Positions 1-12,534 of a DNA stretch of 64,000 bases are shown one piece after another. Numbering within the stretch: the stretch's first letter is position 1; the number at the start of each line of letters is the position of its first letter. The DNA is from Omphiscola glabra (Eukaryota > Mollusca > Gastropoda > Lymnaeidae), in the NCBI GenBank assembly GCA_964017045.1, contig OZ024804.1, positions 21,890,537 to 21,954,536 of the forward strand. The letters run 5' to 3'. The notes beneath the pieces were generated by a model that made no database searches, had not been told where the DNA came from, and worked only from the letters and a program-made list of their open reading frames with translations. A program made the position numbers and the translations under genes.

Positions 1-299
1 GTAAAACAAAGAAAGGTTAAACCTGAAAAAAAAGGAAACAAAAACAGGCAGGAAGTCTTCATCAGCGAACAAACAGAAAAACGAATCAAATTGAAAAATA
101 GCAGCACTTAGCTTAGAAGTAGTATTTATGGGTTTGTCTCTGTACAGGCTAACTTAATGCAGGTTGTCTTTATGAAGAACATCAGTAGATTTTAAATAAA
201 ACAACGAAACCATCGCCATCTGGCGGTCTCTATTCTGTGTCTATTTTTTAATAGGAAATGCGTGTGTGTGTGAATTCCTGTGTGGGGAGAAACTAAGCA
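1..299. other. No gene recognised (left edge)
   Basis: AT-rich sequence with no coding exon, RNA gene or element boundary that I can identify. Confidence 0.5.
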
Positions 300-694
300 G
301 GGCAAGTTTATGGTTGCTGGCCAATATCTATAGGGCAAGTTTATGATTGCTGGCCAGTATCTGTAGGGCAAATTTATGATTGCTGGCCAGTATCTATAGG
401 GCAAGTTTATGATTGCTGGCCAGTATCTATTGGGCAAGTTTATGATTGCTGGCCAGTATCTATGGGGCAAGTTTATGATTGCTTGCTAGTATCTATAGGG
501 CAAGTTTATGATTGCTGGCCAGTATCTATAGGGCAAGTTTATGATTGCTGGCCAGTATCTATAGGGCAAGTTTATGATTGTTTGCTAGTATTTATAGGGC
601 AAGTTTATGATTGCTGGCCAGTATCTATAGGGCAAGTTTATGATTGCTGGCCAGTATCTATAGGGCAAGTTTATGATCGCTGGCCAGTATCCAT
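300..694. repeat. 33-bp minisatellite, about 12 copies
   Basis: A 33-bp unit containing GGGCAAGTTTATGATTGC and GGCCAGTATCTATA is repeated head to tail with few substitutions. The unit is divisible by three, so it stays open on both strands (92 and 79 codons). Neither ORF looks like a real protein. Confidence 0.95.
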
Positions 695-1189
695 GTGCTA
701 ACAAATCCAATATGATTATCATGTTCCTCCTAAGATAGATGACACTTTTATTCTAAGCCCGGTATTTACTGTGCCGTATGGACAGATGCATACCTGTAGC
801 GAGTACATTGGCCTTGAAACTATTTTTTAAGGAAACCCCACTTTCGTGTAATTTATATTAAAACTAAGATTTTTCTGACGATATATTTATTTTGTATTTC
901 AATATATAGAGAACTAACCACCATACCAAACTGATCGGTTTAACTCCCTCCATGACGTGTGTGTGTGTGTGTGTGAAAAAAAAAAAGGGGGGGGGGGAGC
1001 AGTAAGGACTAAATTATTTCATTTCCATCATAGATAAAATTCACATACTCCAAGATCGGGACAGATGTTACCTATTCAATAGATCGTAACCAAATAAGCT
1101 GATCTCTTTATACTTTATCTCACGTGATGTCGGTTATTTATACAGAAGTATCCTGCAAATTTAAGCGACAATTCGTTTTAACAAAGTTG
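695..1189. other. Intergenic, no gene seen
   Basis: AT-rich. Holds a short (GT)n run near 957-976 followed by an A-run and a G-run. No exon signals or protein homology were recognised. Confidence 0.5.
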
Positions 1190-1520
1190 CCCGTCTCAAC
1201 CCTCCTTCCATTGCCAACCTGTTGAATCCCGTCTCAACCCAGCTTTCATTGCCAACCTGTTACCAATTATCTCAGCTCTTCTTGCATTGCCAACCTATTA
1301 CCAACCATCTCAACTCAACTTCCATTGCCAACCATCTCAACTCACGTCCATTGCCATCCTAATACATTCCGACTCAACACTGACTCCATTGCCAACATCT
1401 TACAGTCCCACTCCACCCTGCCAACATCCAACATTGCAAACCCATGCGAGTCAGACTCAACCCTGCCCAAAATGCCAACCTGTTACACTCCCACTCAACC
1501 CTGCCAATATCGCTTTCTAC
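1190..1520. repeat. Degenerate tandem repeat
   Basis: Diverged units built on ATTGCCAACCTGTTAC and CTCAACCC recur at roughly 30-50 bp spacing. The two overlapping short ORFs here are by-products of the repeat. Confidence 0.7.
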
Positions 1521-2188
1521 GTTTGCATGTTGAGAAATTTTCTATTCATGCGTATCATTATTATTGTTATTTTTAAATTGGCCAATCCAATCAATCAATG
1601 AATCCAAGGAGCAGGTTTCTCGCCCTTCTCACAATAAACTGTACATTGGCGGTTGCTTGTGTTGAGTTCCAATAACATTGGCTGGGGAAGGTTATTTCAT
1701 TATGAGCCTCGATGAACTCACCGGTCGTATCAGCGAGATATCGATTGAGATCAATACAGGTGTGTTCAATGGCTCGTCCACGATACACGGTGAGAGTGTG
1801 TGCTCGTTTATCCTCGGATTTCTGTGTACACCGTGCATGCTCATGTGTAGTGAGTGTAGCTTGGAGTACGCAGTACAAGGTATGTAGTTGGGGGGGGGGT
1901 ATGAATGTAGTGGTAAGTTCAGAAGGATATGTAGTTGGAGTACGCAGTACAAGTTATGTAGTGGTTGCTATGATTTTAAGGGTACCTTGATAAGGATATG
2001 CAGTTGGAGTACGCAGTACAAGGTATGTAGTGGGTATATGAAGGTAGGGATACGTTGATAAGGATATGTAGTTGAACTTTGTAGTTTGGGGTATGTTTTA
2101 CTCTGAAATAAACACACATACGCAAGTGAAACATCGCTGCTGTTTCATAAACATTTAATAATGATCTCTAACGATTAGACTCAAGGCT
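1521..2188. other. Intergenic with degenerate repeats
   Basis: From about 1860 to 2090 the motif AGTTGGAGTACGCAGTACAA recurs three times with GGTATGTAG between, an old minisatellite. The rest shows nothing recognisable. Confidence 0.5.
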
Positions 2189-2196
2189 ATTTACAT

Positions 2197-2362
2197 CAGT
2201 GGTTCTCAACCTTACTAATGCAGCCACCCTTTGATATGCTACTCATGTAGTGGTGACCCCCCCCCCCCCCCACCAAACATAAAATAATTTTCGTTGCTAA
2301 TTCATAAATATTTGTTTTCTGTGGTCCAAGGGGGTCACGACCCACATGGTTGAGAACCGCTG
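2197..2362. mobile_element. SPIN-like non-autonomous hAT element, copy 1
   Basis: A 166-bp element bounded by inverted ends CAGTGGTTCTCAACCT and its near-complement GGTTGAGAACCGCTG. Flanking 8-mers ATTTACAT (2189-2196) and ATTTAGAT (2363-2370) match at 7 of 8, the size of a hAT target duplication. The ends and internal GGGGGTCACGACCC resemble the SPIN family of Buster-type hAT MITEs. It is the most diverged of three copies here and carries a long poly-C run. No transposase is encoded. Confidence 0.85.
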
Positions 2363-2394
2363 ATTTAGATGTTGCCCATCTCATTCCTGACCAT

Positions 2395-2565
2395 TCACTT
2401 ACTCATCATTTACTGCTGACCGTTTCCTGCTAAACATTCGCTGTTGACCAGTAATGGCTGACCCTTCGCTGGATTATTTCCCTGCTAAAAAATTTGCTGC
2501 TGACCATCCCCCCTTGACTATTGCCTGCTGACTATATGCTGCTGACCTTACCGTGCTGTCATTTA
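2395..2565. repeat. Degenerate short tandem repeat
   Basis: The motif TGCTGACC recurs about nine times at 20-25 bp spacing with variable sequence between. Confidence 0.55.
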
Positions 2566-3200
2566 AAGGTTAACTAAATGAATGCCCACGGAAAATGAAT
2601 ACCTCGAAATACAGAAATATTATTTTACAAAATATACCTTTTTTAAAAAATTATTATTTCGTTTGAAAGAATCTTAATATCGCTTATAGTTAATCGAGTT
2701 TAAATTTATGAGAAGCAATTTAATTTTTTTTTAGTATAAAAACAGGAAGATTTCAAAATTGAAGCAACGTGTGAGAACACACTATTTTTACTGCACACGC
2801 ATGAAAAGAAATACGTTAATCGCACTCAATAGAATTTAATTATCTCCCCTCCTGTGTTCATAGTCCACGAAGCGAAAATGTGGCTCGCCGTGTTCTCCTT
2901 AACTGAGATACCAAAAAACTCGTTCAACGACTATGTCACTGTCAGTGTAATTTTAGCCAGCATTTGCATGTGTCACGTCAGTGGAATGCTACCTGTGTCG
3001 TCACACCTTTCACGTTAAACCACACGCACATGCGCACGATCACACAAAGATATACTACCACAAACACTTTCATGCACAGGCATCCATAAACATTTATTCA
3101 TAAAAATACACTCACTGATCAAAATGCACGCGAGCTATATGATATGCATGCTATAATAAATAATTGAACATGGCTGGTGGGCTCTAGGGCGCGCGGTCCA
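2566..3200. other. Intergenic, no gene seen
   Basis: AT-rich single-copy-looking DNA. No credible exon, RNA gene or element ends were found. Confidence 0.5.
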
Positions 3201-3204
3201 GTGA

Positions 3205-3375
3205 TGTGTTTGCGGGATGCGTGTGCTGGACGCGTGTACGGGATGTGTGTGCGGGACGTGTGTGCGGGACGTGTGTGCGGGACATGTTTGTGCGAGATGT
3301 GTCTATGAGATGTGTTGGTGCAAGATGTGTGCGCGAGGTGTGTACGCGAGATGTATGTGCGAAATCTGTGTCCGA
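3205..3375. repeat. Short degenerate repeat (GTGTGCGGGAC type)
   Basis: Units of about 15 bp such as GTGTGCGGGACGT and GTGCGAGATGT are repeated. The four ORFs crossing it on both strands consist only of translated repeat (Arg/Cys/His/Thr rich). Confidence 0.75.
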
Positions 3376-3709
3376 GATTACCCTGTTCGGAACCACTAGA
3401 ATCCATCAACTATTGTCTGCTTAACCAATAACAAGACAGTGGAGTTACAAACACAGTGGTTCGATGCCATAATCAGCAGACTTCAGTATCTTGATCAATA
3501 AAATAACAATAGATTTAACTAAGGACATCTAACTTCACGTATCTCTCTACAAATATTCCTAAATTAAATGGTAAAAAACCGTTAGCATGTGAGACCATTC
3601 TTCATGTCCCAATTTTAAACTTGATCGATTCAACCGTGAGACAATGGAGGTAAAAAAATTAACTTAATCACTGTTTAAAAATAATTAATTGTAAAATTAT
3701 GAGATTACG

Positions 3710-3990
3710 GCGACGTTACAATGAATGAGATGAGTTCAATGCCATGCTACAATGAATGAAATTTCAAGGCCACGTTACAATGAATGAGATGAGTTCAAGG
3801 CCATGCTACAATGAATGAAATTTCAAGGCCACGTTACAATCAATGAGATGAGTTCAAGGCCACGTTACAATGAATGAGATGAGCAAGGCCACGTTACAAT
3901 GTATGAGATGAGCAAGGCCACGTTATAATGAATGAGATGAGTTCAAGGCCATGTTACAATGTATGAGATGAGCTCAAGACCACATTACAG
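3710..3990. repeat. Tandem repeat of about 30 bp, nine copies
   Basis: Units combine AAGGCCACGTTACAAT and GAATGAGATGAGTTC, with small length changes between copies. It lies just upstream of SPIN-like copy 2. Confidence 0.85.
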
Positions 3991-4037
3991 TCCCTGGTGG
4001 CAGATCAATCAACAAATATTTTGGTATCGATCTATGA

Positions 4038-4234
4038 CAGTGGGTCTCAACCTTCCTAATGCCGCGACCCTTTAATACAGTTCCTCATGTTGTGGCGACC
4101 CCCAACCACAAAATTATTTTCGTTGCCACTTCATAACTGTAGAGTATATGTCTTATCCGATGATCTTAGGCGACCCCTGTGAACGGGTTGTTTGACCCCC
4201 AAAGGGGTCGCGACCCACAGGCTGAGAACCGCTG
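4038..4234. mobile_element. SPIN-like non-autonomous hAT element, copy 2
   Basis: A 197-bp element with left end CAGTGGGTCTCAACCT and right end GGCTGAGAACCGCTG, flanked by a perfect 8-bp duplication ATCTATGA (4030-4037 and 4235-4242). Internal blocks (CCGCGACCCTTTAATACAG, AAATTATTTTCGTTGC, GGGGTCGCGACCCACAG) match the SPIN non-autonomous consensus as I know it. It is the best-preserved copy in the window. Confidence 0.92.
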
Positions 4235-4404
4235 ATCTATGATGATGTTGTTTTGGTATCGATCTCTGGCGTGTAGTTTTCTGTATCGATGGGACATCTT
4301 GCTGCTTTTGTGTCAATACGTCATAAGATTTTTGTAGTTCTATCAAGTCGCCATTTTAATGCTACGCACGTGCGCCCTACTGCGCATTTAGGAACCGATT
4401 TATA

Positions 4405-5113
4405 TGACAACTTGGGTTAACATGATGACTAGTTGGGTTAACATGATGACTAGTTGGGTTAACATGATGACTAGTTGGGTTAACATGATGACTAGTTGGA
4501 TTAACATGATGACTAGTTGGGTTAACATGATGACTAGTTGGGTTAACATGATGACTAGTTGGGTTAACATGATGACTAGTTGGGTTAACATGATGACTAG
4601 TTGGGTTAACATGATGACTAGTTGGGTTAACATGATGACTAGTTGGGTTAACATGATGACTAGTTGGGTTAACATGATGACTAGTTGGGTTAACATGATG
4701 ACTAGTTGGGTTAACATGATGACTAGTTGGGTTAACATGATGACTAGTTGGGTTAACATGATGACAACTTGGGTTAACATGATGACTAGTTGGGTTAACA
4801 TGATGACTAGTTGGGTTAACATGATGACTAGTTGGGTTAACATGATGACTAGTTGGGTTAACATGATGACTAGTTGGGTTAACAGGATGACTAGTTGGGT
4901 TAACATGATGACTAGTTGGGTTAACATGATGACTAGTTGGGTTAACATGATGACTAGTTGGGTTAACATGATGACTAGTTGGGTTAACACGATGACTAGT
5001 TGGGTTAACACGATGACTAGTTGGGTTAACACGATGACTAGTTGGGTTAACATGATGACTAGTTGGATTAACATGACGACTAGTTGGGTTAACATGATGA
5101 CTAGTTGGACGAA
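4405..5113. repeat. 21-bp minisatellite, about 34 copies
   Basis: The unit TTGGGTTAACATGATGACTAG is repeated with very few substitutions. It contains HpaI-like GTTAAC and SpeI-like ACTAGT palindromes. Because 21 is divisible by three it gives ORFs of 314 codons (+) and 260 codons (-). These are translated repeat (MMTSWVN on +) and not genes. Low divergence points to recent expansion or homogenisation. Confidence 0.97.
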
Positions 5114-6755
5114 CATGACTTTTCGGGTTAACATGCCTACTACTTGCGTTAACAAGAATACTACTACGGTTAAATTGTCCACAATCAGTTCGTTCGTTGG
5201 TCAGTGTTTAAACTGTGAAACGAGTGACCATCGTGATTCTTCCATCATCATTCAATGCCACGTGATCGTGGTTACCAGATGGTGTCACGTGACATGCTTC
5301 AGGACTGCTGAAGGGAACACGAGCAAAACATTCCAAGATGAATGCTAAGTTTCCAAGTGTCTCTATGTTAGTTACCTCTGCCTCCCCAAAAAAGTTATCA
5401 GTTTCTAAAAACAAAAATGTATCATACCTTAACGTTATATTTGGATCGTTTCTCGTAATCGAAAAGTTTGTGTTTTTTTTTTATATAAACAGGTTAGGCT
5501 GATAAAATCATGACTCTGTGCGCCCCTGTCTGACAGATACATGACGTCACCTGTGAGTCATTATAATATAGATTAGAGTGCACCGACCTAGACTATGAGC
5601 CCGTAAGCTTTTTTAGAACACAACATCCAGTGCAAAGGGATATTTTGTTCATGAATTTTCCGAAAACTTGTATTTATTCCTGAAACCTGAATAATTGTAT
5701 TGAGTCCTAAAATCTGAACAATTATTTATGAGTACAGAACCACGAATAGTTGTATAGAGTCCTGGAGCCTGCTTAATTACAACCATACTGTCCACAGTGC
5801 GTCCACCACTGGACAATGTGTTCTTCTTCAGTGATTCTTTACCAACTTAGTCTATTTTCTTTGTTTGCTTTTCTCTCACTTTCTTGACAACTATTTCCAT
5901 TTCATCTTCTAATTCCCACTCTAACTAGGCACCCCGTGTTGTTGATTACATTGCAATAGATCCAAGCTTTTTTTTAAAAAATAGTTTTCCGTCACACTTT
6001 GTAGTTGTCGTGGCAGGAGAGTACATGGCCTAAAAATAAACTAGAGATGTGAATAGTAATCTTCTGGCAATTGCATAAAAGACTAGCACATTCTTTCAAA
6101 AATATTTTATCTAAATATCGCTAACTGTCACAAAGTGTCACGTGACAAGATTAATGAAGTGGTCGTGGGCTTTTTGTTTTGTTTTTTGACGCGCAAACTC
6201 TATGAATAAATTCGTGCTGTTTGCTATATTTAGACACTCCCTAATGTCATTTCTGATTAGGGATTTCCCGATGGTGGCAAGAGGTTAGACCCCTCGCACG
6301 TGATTAAGTGTTAGTGTGCACCGGGTTTTTTTCGTGACATGCACAGCATTTAGAGAAGCAGAGTTTTTGTATGTTAATATAGAAGCCACCAAGCTTGACC
6401 AACATACTACTTGAGAAGTTGTGATCGGATCATATGTCATCAACTCGTGACTGATTACAGGCGTTCTTTTCTTGGTTGCCGTAACATGTAACACACATCA
6501 CGATTAATTTAAATCGGGCTTAATTAAAGAAGACATAAATAGACTCAAACCCAAAAAAAAATAATGTATGCTTTGATCTAATGAGCAACGAAGGTCAACA
6601 TAAGGCTAGTGCACCGCCGCTGAAAGGTCATACACGAGAAAATATACACCAGGTCAACTGTACGTCTTCGCAGAGAAATCAAATTCGGTGGTAGCTTTAA
6701 TTATCTATGTGTGACGTCGTTTGTTGGAGATGCCTACCTCACGGTTTACCTGTTG
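5114..6755. other. Intergenic, no gene seen
   Basis: AT-rich, ordinary-looking DNA. The ORFs are short, lack splice context and resemble nothing known to me. Confidence 0.5.
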
Positions 6756-6759
6756 GTTT

Positions 6760-7060
6760 TTGGTCCTTACATATCAATACGAATCTGTCCTTACATATCA
6801 ATCCGAATCTGTCCTTACATATCAATCCGAATCTGTCCTTACACATCAATCCGAATCTGTCCTTACATATCAGTCCCAATCGGTCCTTACATATCAATTC
6901 CAATCGGTCCTTACATATCAATCCCAATCGGTCCTTACATATTAATCCCAATCTGTCCTTACATATCAATCCTGATCTGTCCTTACATATCAATCCTAAG
7001 CTGTCCTTACATATCGGTCCTTAAATATTAATCCAATCGGTCCTTACATATTAATCCCTA
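6760..7060. repeat. 24-bp minisatellite, about 12 copies
   Basis: Units of the type TCCTTACATATCAATCC plus GAATCTG, grading into CCAATCGG variants. All three + frames and one - frame stay open only because the unit is a multiple of three. Confidence 0.93.
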
Positions 7061-7944
7061 ATGCATTCAAAAAGAATTTATCATCGATGGACAAGGATAA
7101 GAGTACACAGTACATCAACTACGCGGGCCTTCTCTTGACTTTCATCAAAGTACCATTCACAGCGAGTGACATATCCTAAAATTTCAGTCACTGAATTCAG
7201 CATACCATTCATACCACATCATACAAACTTACGCTCGAAACATAACACAATTATTTTTTTTATCGAACGTACGACATAAACGGCATTTTACAATCCAGCA
7301 TACGATGGATACCGCACGATTCAATCCAAACATGGCATGTAAAAAGCTTTTTTTAAAAACATACTTATGTTATGGGAAATGGTGTGGGAAGTGGGGGTGA
7401 AAGAAGGGGAATGGGGCGATCCGCCCCGGGCGCCACGTATCCTCTTTATATGGAGAGGTGGCGTCTTCGGACATCTACTTAGGTTTTTGTGTGGAAGGGG
7501 GCGGTGTAAATCTTGATCCCCCCCCCCCCGGGTGGCGCTAACACTACCTACGCCACTGCCACGGTAGAAACGTGCTGGTTTATTAATGTCCTTTGAAATC
7601 AATGTTTACATTCTATCTGGTGTATGATCTGAATACCTGAAGGAAGGCCGATAACAGATCTCTCAGTGTGTGCCATATAAGGACATCTCTGTCACTTTCT
7701 TGCACTCCGTTTAAAGAATATAGACGTAGCCAATAGAGGCAATGATCGTAACTGGTTGACCTCGTAACTAGTTCATAGTTATAAAGTTGTTTTAAGGTGC
7801 AGAATTTTGTTGGGTAACACTTCAGACATGTTTCATGGGATGTGGGGCAGGCAAAATGTTGGCCAATTGGCCACTGTCACATCAGGCACTAAAAATATTG
7901 TTAGTTATAAATGAATAATTTTTTAATTCCTGTAGATTTAAAGT

Positions 7945-7945
<1 letters not shown>
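7061..7945. other. Intergenic; probable MITE end, no gene
   Basis: Around 7390-7560 there is GC-richer sequence ending CCTACGCCACTG, similar to the ends of the GCGCC-rich MITEs elsewhere in this window. I could not place its left end. The rest is unremarkable. Confidence 0.4.

Positions 7946-7951
<6 letters not shown>

Positions 7952-8021
<70 letters not shown>
7952..8021. repeat. (TA)n microsatellite, about 35 dinucleotides
   Basis: An uninterrupted TA run of about 70 bp. Confidence 0.98.
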
Positions 8022-8029
<8 letters not shown>

Positions 8030-8337
8030 ATAAGTATATTTTATATTTTTTTAAATTTATTTATTTATATTTACTCTTATTGGATTTAATAGAAGTGTTT
8101 TCTGTTTTAATATGGTATGGCGATTTATACCTTTCATTGGCCACATTTGCGGTTATTTTTTGGACAAAGCTTGCCAGCATTGGTCTACGATTGATTGTTC
8201 AACAATGATACGTTTCACAGCGCTCAGGCGTCAAGTGTATTAACAGCAAACACAGTTTTCTTATGTAATGATCAACGCTCTCTCATGACCGAGCTGGTCG
8301 CAGCAATGTTGAATCCATTATATTAACTTCGCTGTTG

Positions 8338-8520
8338 TGTGTTAAGGGCAACATCTTCGGACGGCTAATTGACCCACTTCCCGTCAACCTATCGAGCTGA
8401 TACTCGGCTGATAGACTCGATGCCGATGAAAACATACTCTTATCAAATTTTCAGCCCGAACCACTAAGAAAATATTCATATAAAGGATTTATAGGAAAAA
8501 CGTTGTTCTTAAGGGTTGTT
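8338..8520. repeat. Dispersed repeat family, copy 1
   Basis: The core TTCGGACGGCTAATTGACCC then ACTTCCCGTCA and TCGAGCTGA recurs, diverged, at about 48365-48420 and 58230-58340. A downstream block (AAAGGATTTATAGGAAAAAC) recurs near 58812. The family is unidentified and no coding capacity was seen. Confidence 0.6.
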
Positions 8521-8534
8521 TAATTCAGACCTTT

Positions 8535-8935
8535 ACCTCCCCCTTAACCGTTCCGTCCCCTCCCTCCCATTAACCGTACCGTCCCCTCCCTCCCATTAAC
8601 CGTACCTTCCCCTCCCTCCCATTAACCATACTGTCCCCTCCCTCCCATTAACCGTACTGTCCCCTCCCTCCCATTAACCATACTGTCCCCTCCCTCCCAT
8701 TAACCGTACCGTCCCCTCCCGCCCATTAACCATAATGTCCCCTCCCGCCCATTAACCGTACGTCCCCTCCCTCCCATTAACCGTACCGTCCCTTTCCTCC
8801 TATTAACCGTACCGTCCCCTCCCTCCCATTAACCATACCGTCCCCTCCCTCCCATTAACCATACCGTCCCCTCCTTCCCATTAGCCATACCATCCCCTCC
8901 CTCCCATTAACTGCACTGACCTTTACTTCCCCATT
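8535..8935. repeat. 26-bp pyrimidine-rich minisatellite, about 15 copies
   Basis: Units of CCCCTCCCTCCCATTAACC plus GTACCGT type. The C-rich strand has closely spaced C3-C4 runs (and G-runs on the complement), so G-quadruplex or i-motif structure is possible. Confidence 0.93.
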
Positions 8936-9588
8936 GACCGTAGAAAAATTCATTGATAAACGCATCGTTCACCGTTGTATGACGTCACTGCCGTGGGCGC
9001 CCAGGCTGTATTCATGTAGGCACACTTTAAATGTCCTCTGACATACCAGGTCAACTGGTGGCGTGGCCGATGCGTGAAATAGTTCGGAATATGGAAGAGA
9101 AGGGGGGGGGGGGGAGGGGAGTGGCGGAAAGAGGTTCGACTTAACAAGGTATAAAAGGTCCCTTACACTTTCACGGCAACATGGAGGACGGTCGTTGGTG
9201 TGTGTGTGACGGGAGGTAACTGTGTCTTCATATGTATTGTTTAGAAAAACACGTTACGTCATGTGTCTGTGATCTTTGATGTAAGGAAAAAAAAAACGTT
9301 TTCAACATCTTACAGAACGTATCTTCAAAATAAGGTATTTTAAAAAACAATATTTTTTTGTTGTTGTTTTTTTTAATTTGGGATAGTGAAAGTCTAGCGT
9401 TTGATTAAACATGAATTCAATGTCTGGTTTAACATATTATGTATTATATAGCCTATATATTCAATTAACATATGTCTATGCTGTATTAATGTAAACACGT
9501 TATTTAAGTCGATTTCAGCCATGGGCTACCGCTTCCCCACTATCCCTTTTTTCAACGACGTGTCCCTTTCGAAATTTATTTTTTAAAC
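8936..9588. other. Intergenic, no gene seen
   Basis: Includes a G-run near 9100 and T-rich stretches. No exon or element was recognised. Confidence 0.5.
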
Positions 9589-9589
9589 A

Positions 9590-9765
9590 AAATCAAAACA
9601 ATAAAACAAACAAACAAAACAACAAAACAGACAAACAAAACAACAATCAAACAAACAAAAGAACAAAACAGACAAACAAAACAACAAAACAGACAAACAA
9701 AACAGACAAACAAAACACCAAAAACAGACAAACAAAATAACAAAACAGACAAACAGAATAATGAT
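9590..9765. repeat. A-rich CAAACAAAACAACAAAACAGA simple repeat
   Basis: Units made of AAACA/AAACAGAC motifs, an impure simple repeat of about 175 bp. Confidence 0.92.
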
Positions 9766-9884
9766 ATATTTCTATAGACTTAATTTAGCCAATTAATATT
9801 TATTATTTCAATGTGTTAATTACTGGTCGAACTCGAAATAATCTGTTCTTAATGAGATAATTGAATTATTGATCAGATTCCCAT

Positions 9885-10183
9885 CGTATCCGGAAATTTG
9901 ATCGAAAGAAATTTCGTCGACGGACAATTGATCGACGAAAATTTGATCGAACGAAAATTTGGTCGAATCTTTTTTCAGTCCACACGTTAAGATTTTGCTT
10001 CAATTTTATTTTTGGATGCATTATTTTGTTTTACTATTTATTACAGTGCGTTCAAAAAGAAATTTGACGAAAATTTTAACGTGTGAACTGAAAAAAAGAT
10101 TCGATCAAATTTCCGTTCGATCAAATTTCCGTCGATCAATTTTCCGTCGACGAAATTTCTTTCGATCAAAATTTCCGGTAACC
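9885..10183. mobile_element. Foldback (long inverted repeat) element
   Basis: Two arms of about 120-130 bp are near-perfect inverted copies: the left begins CCGGAAATTTGATCGAAAG and the right ends CTTTCGATCAAAATTTCCGG. An unpaired spacer of about 35-45 bp separates them. Flanks share ATTCCCAT (9877-9884 and 10185-10192), consistent with an 8-bp target duplication. The arms contain internal sub-repeats of GATCAAATTTCCGTC type. No transposase is present, so it is a non-autonomous foldback/MITE. Confidence 0.82.
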
Positions 10184-10192
10184 GATTCCCAT

Positions 10193-11241
10193 ATTGATCC
10201 AAATAAATGAACATGTTTTTGTACACATTTATTTTGAGCACATACATAAATACACATCTTAACCAAGACAACATTTCACAACGATAAAACTTTAAACACA
10301 AGGCATCGAAAGTAGTTCTCTAGCTTGGAAATCAACTACCAGTAAAGTATTTTGAATTACTTAGTAATGAAAAAAGGTGTGGGGGGGGGGGTAGATTAAA
10401 TGTTTAATATTTGTATTATTTTAGTATTTTACTATTTGATTTTCTTTCCCTTTAAGGTGACCTCCCTTGGAAATTCAGCCCTGCAGCCTTTTTTCTTCCT
10501 TTTCTTTTAAAAGTACTAAAGTCGCTCATTTGATTTTAAAACGTGTTCCCCCCTGCCCCCGACCTTCTCACCCCCACAAAATGTTTGTATTCCTGTCGCC
10601 TAAAGTAGACCCAGGGGAAACTATCGAGGCCATTGGTAAATATCCCGGGCTCACATTCCACGGGGTTATCTCCGCTGTCGTAAGTCAACAAACGGTTTAA
10701 GCCCGCGTCTAGAGATGTGCATCATACCCAGCTTGTGTTTACCCTACTGACATGTAGTAAATTAGTTCTGCCACAGGCCATGCACGGACACCGTGTGTGA
10801 CAGTACAGCAGCGTCAGACCAGGCGTTTCTTTTAATCTGCTACCGGCCAGTAACAAGTTAGTTCACAAAACCAGTGTATAAAATATGTGCACAGTACAGG
10901 GGGCGTTCATATTTGTACCATACAGGGGGCGTTCATATTTGTACCATACAGGGGGCATGAATAATTGGACACTCCCGGGGCATCAATATGTGTACACCAC
11001 ATGGGCATTCGACCAGACACTGTTTCAACTTTCTAACAACTAAAAAAAAATTATTTAAAAAGACATGTACACAACAGTTTGGATGACTGAAAATATAAAG
11101 TATACCATTGTAGAAAAGATGTATGTCACTGTTATAAACCTGTGCGATGCTTTCTGTATTCATTTAAGGACTTAAATTTTTTCAGATGTGTATAATATCC
11201 AAAAATATTATATATATATATTTATAAATTTATATTTTTAT

Positions 11242-11291
<50 letters not shown>

Positions 11292-12498
11292 CGAAATATA
11301 ACGATATGGTAAAATAAACACCTCGAATTCTTGAATATTTGGGTCGTATGGCGCCAATTCGAAAAATCATCATTGCATCGCATAAATCTCTTCTTTTCCC
11401 AAATCTTATCTCCTCTCCCTTCTGAGGTCCCATCTCGTCTCCCTTTCTCAAAGTCAAGACCTCGCTAACTCACATGACCGAATCAAGCCTTTCTGATTAG
11501 TCAGTGTTGCTCGTCAAAATTCATCACCTTTCGTGCAAAGACGGACAGGGAAAACACCGGTTTTAGCTGTTCTCAGCAATAAATTATCAGTGGTTCTCAC
11601 ATGTATGCAATATCTGTGGCAATTGATAATATCCACAACGAATTGATTTAATAAAAAATAAATTATAGTATATTTGTAAAGAAATCAGTTTCTCATTCAA
11701 CACACCCTTCAGAAGAAATGGTAGCGTTGAACATTCTCTTTACAAGAAAAAACAAAAACAAATTTATATGTTTGATTAGACCATTAAATACATTTTATTC
11801 TTTACTCTAGTTTCACACTTTCATTGAATATATCTTCCTATTCAACTCTCTAGCACGCAATCTGTGCAGCATCTTAATATTTCTGTTTTAGATTTGTGTT
11901 GAACTTTTGTTGAAAACCTTACTGATAATCAGCGCAGTATGAACACCGTTATACAAAAACGAAGCATGCTACTCATCCCCTACAAATTAAAATATAAAAG
12001 TATTTTTCAATCATTGTAAAGATTATTCTCCAAAAGTTTATTCATTATAAATGGCTTTTAAAGAACTTGACAAATTTCTCTTCAAATGTCATGTTTCTTT
12101 CAAAATCTAGAATGTTAATTTCTCATTTAATTGCTGTTAATAATTCTTTTACAATAAATATCTTTGTTTGTTTGGATTTTATAATTTTTAATTTATTTTT
12201 TTTTAATTTGTGTTGTGAATTTGTTTAATGGTTCCACTTTTTATTATTATTATTTTGTGTGTGTGTGCCTGGAAATAATTGTGAAGTCATTAAATGCATA
12301 ACTTATATCCTTATCAGCACATTTTTATCTTTTTTTTAAAACGCCCGTTCAGTTTAAGGTAAATGATATATTTTTATAAAAAAATATTTAAGTGTGGACT
12401 GATGTCATATTTAAATCGATTACGCGGAATTATTTAAACAGTCTACTGTACGCCATTTCGTACACAGCAAACGTTGAGACTTTCTTATCTTCATTTCA
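10193..12498. other. AT-rich region upstream of the PTB-domain gene
   Basis: Contains a G-run near 10381, three copies of a CATACAGGGGGC motif near 10895-10955, and an (AT)n run at about 11247-11288. I could not place the first non-coding exon or a promoter for the gene starting at 12535. Confidence 0.45.
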
Positions 12499-12499
12499 G
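12489..12499 (+). other. Splice acceptor in the 5' UTR of the PTB-domain gene
   Basis: The stretch ending CTTCATTTCAG just before 12500 is a pyrimidine-rich acceptor 35 bases upstream of the ATG at 12535. It implies at least one untranslated 5' exon further upstream. Confidence 0.65.
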
Positions 12500-12534
12500 G
12501 ACAAGAAAGACTCGACTCTTATTTAAACTACGCA

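Noticed and set aside
4400..5348. 314- and 260-codon ORFs on opposite strands
   Set aside because: Translations of the 21-bp minisatellite; the non-repeat tail after 5113 shows no domain.
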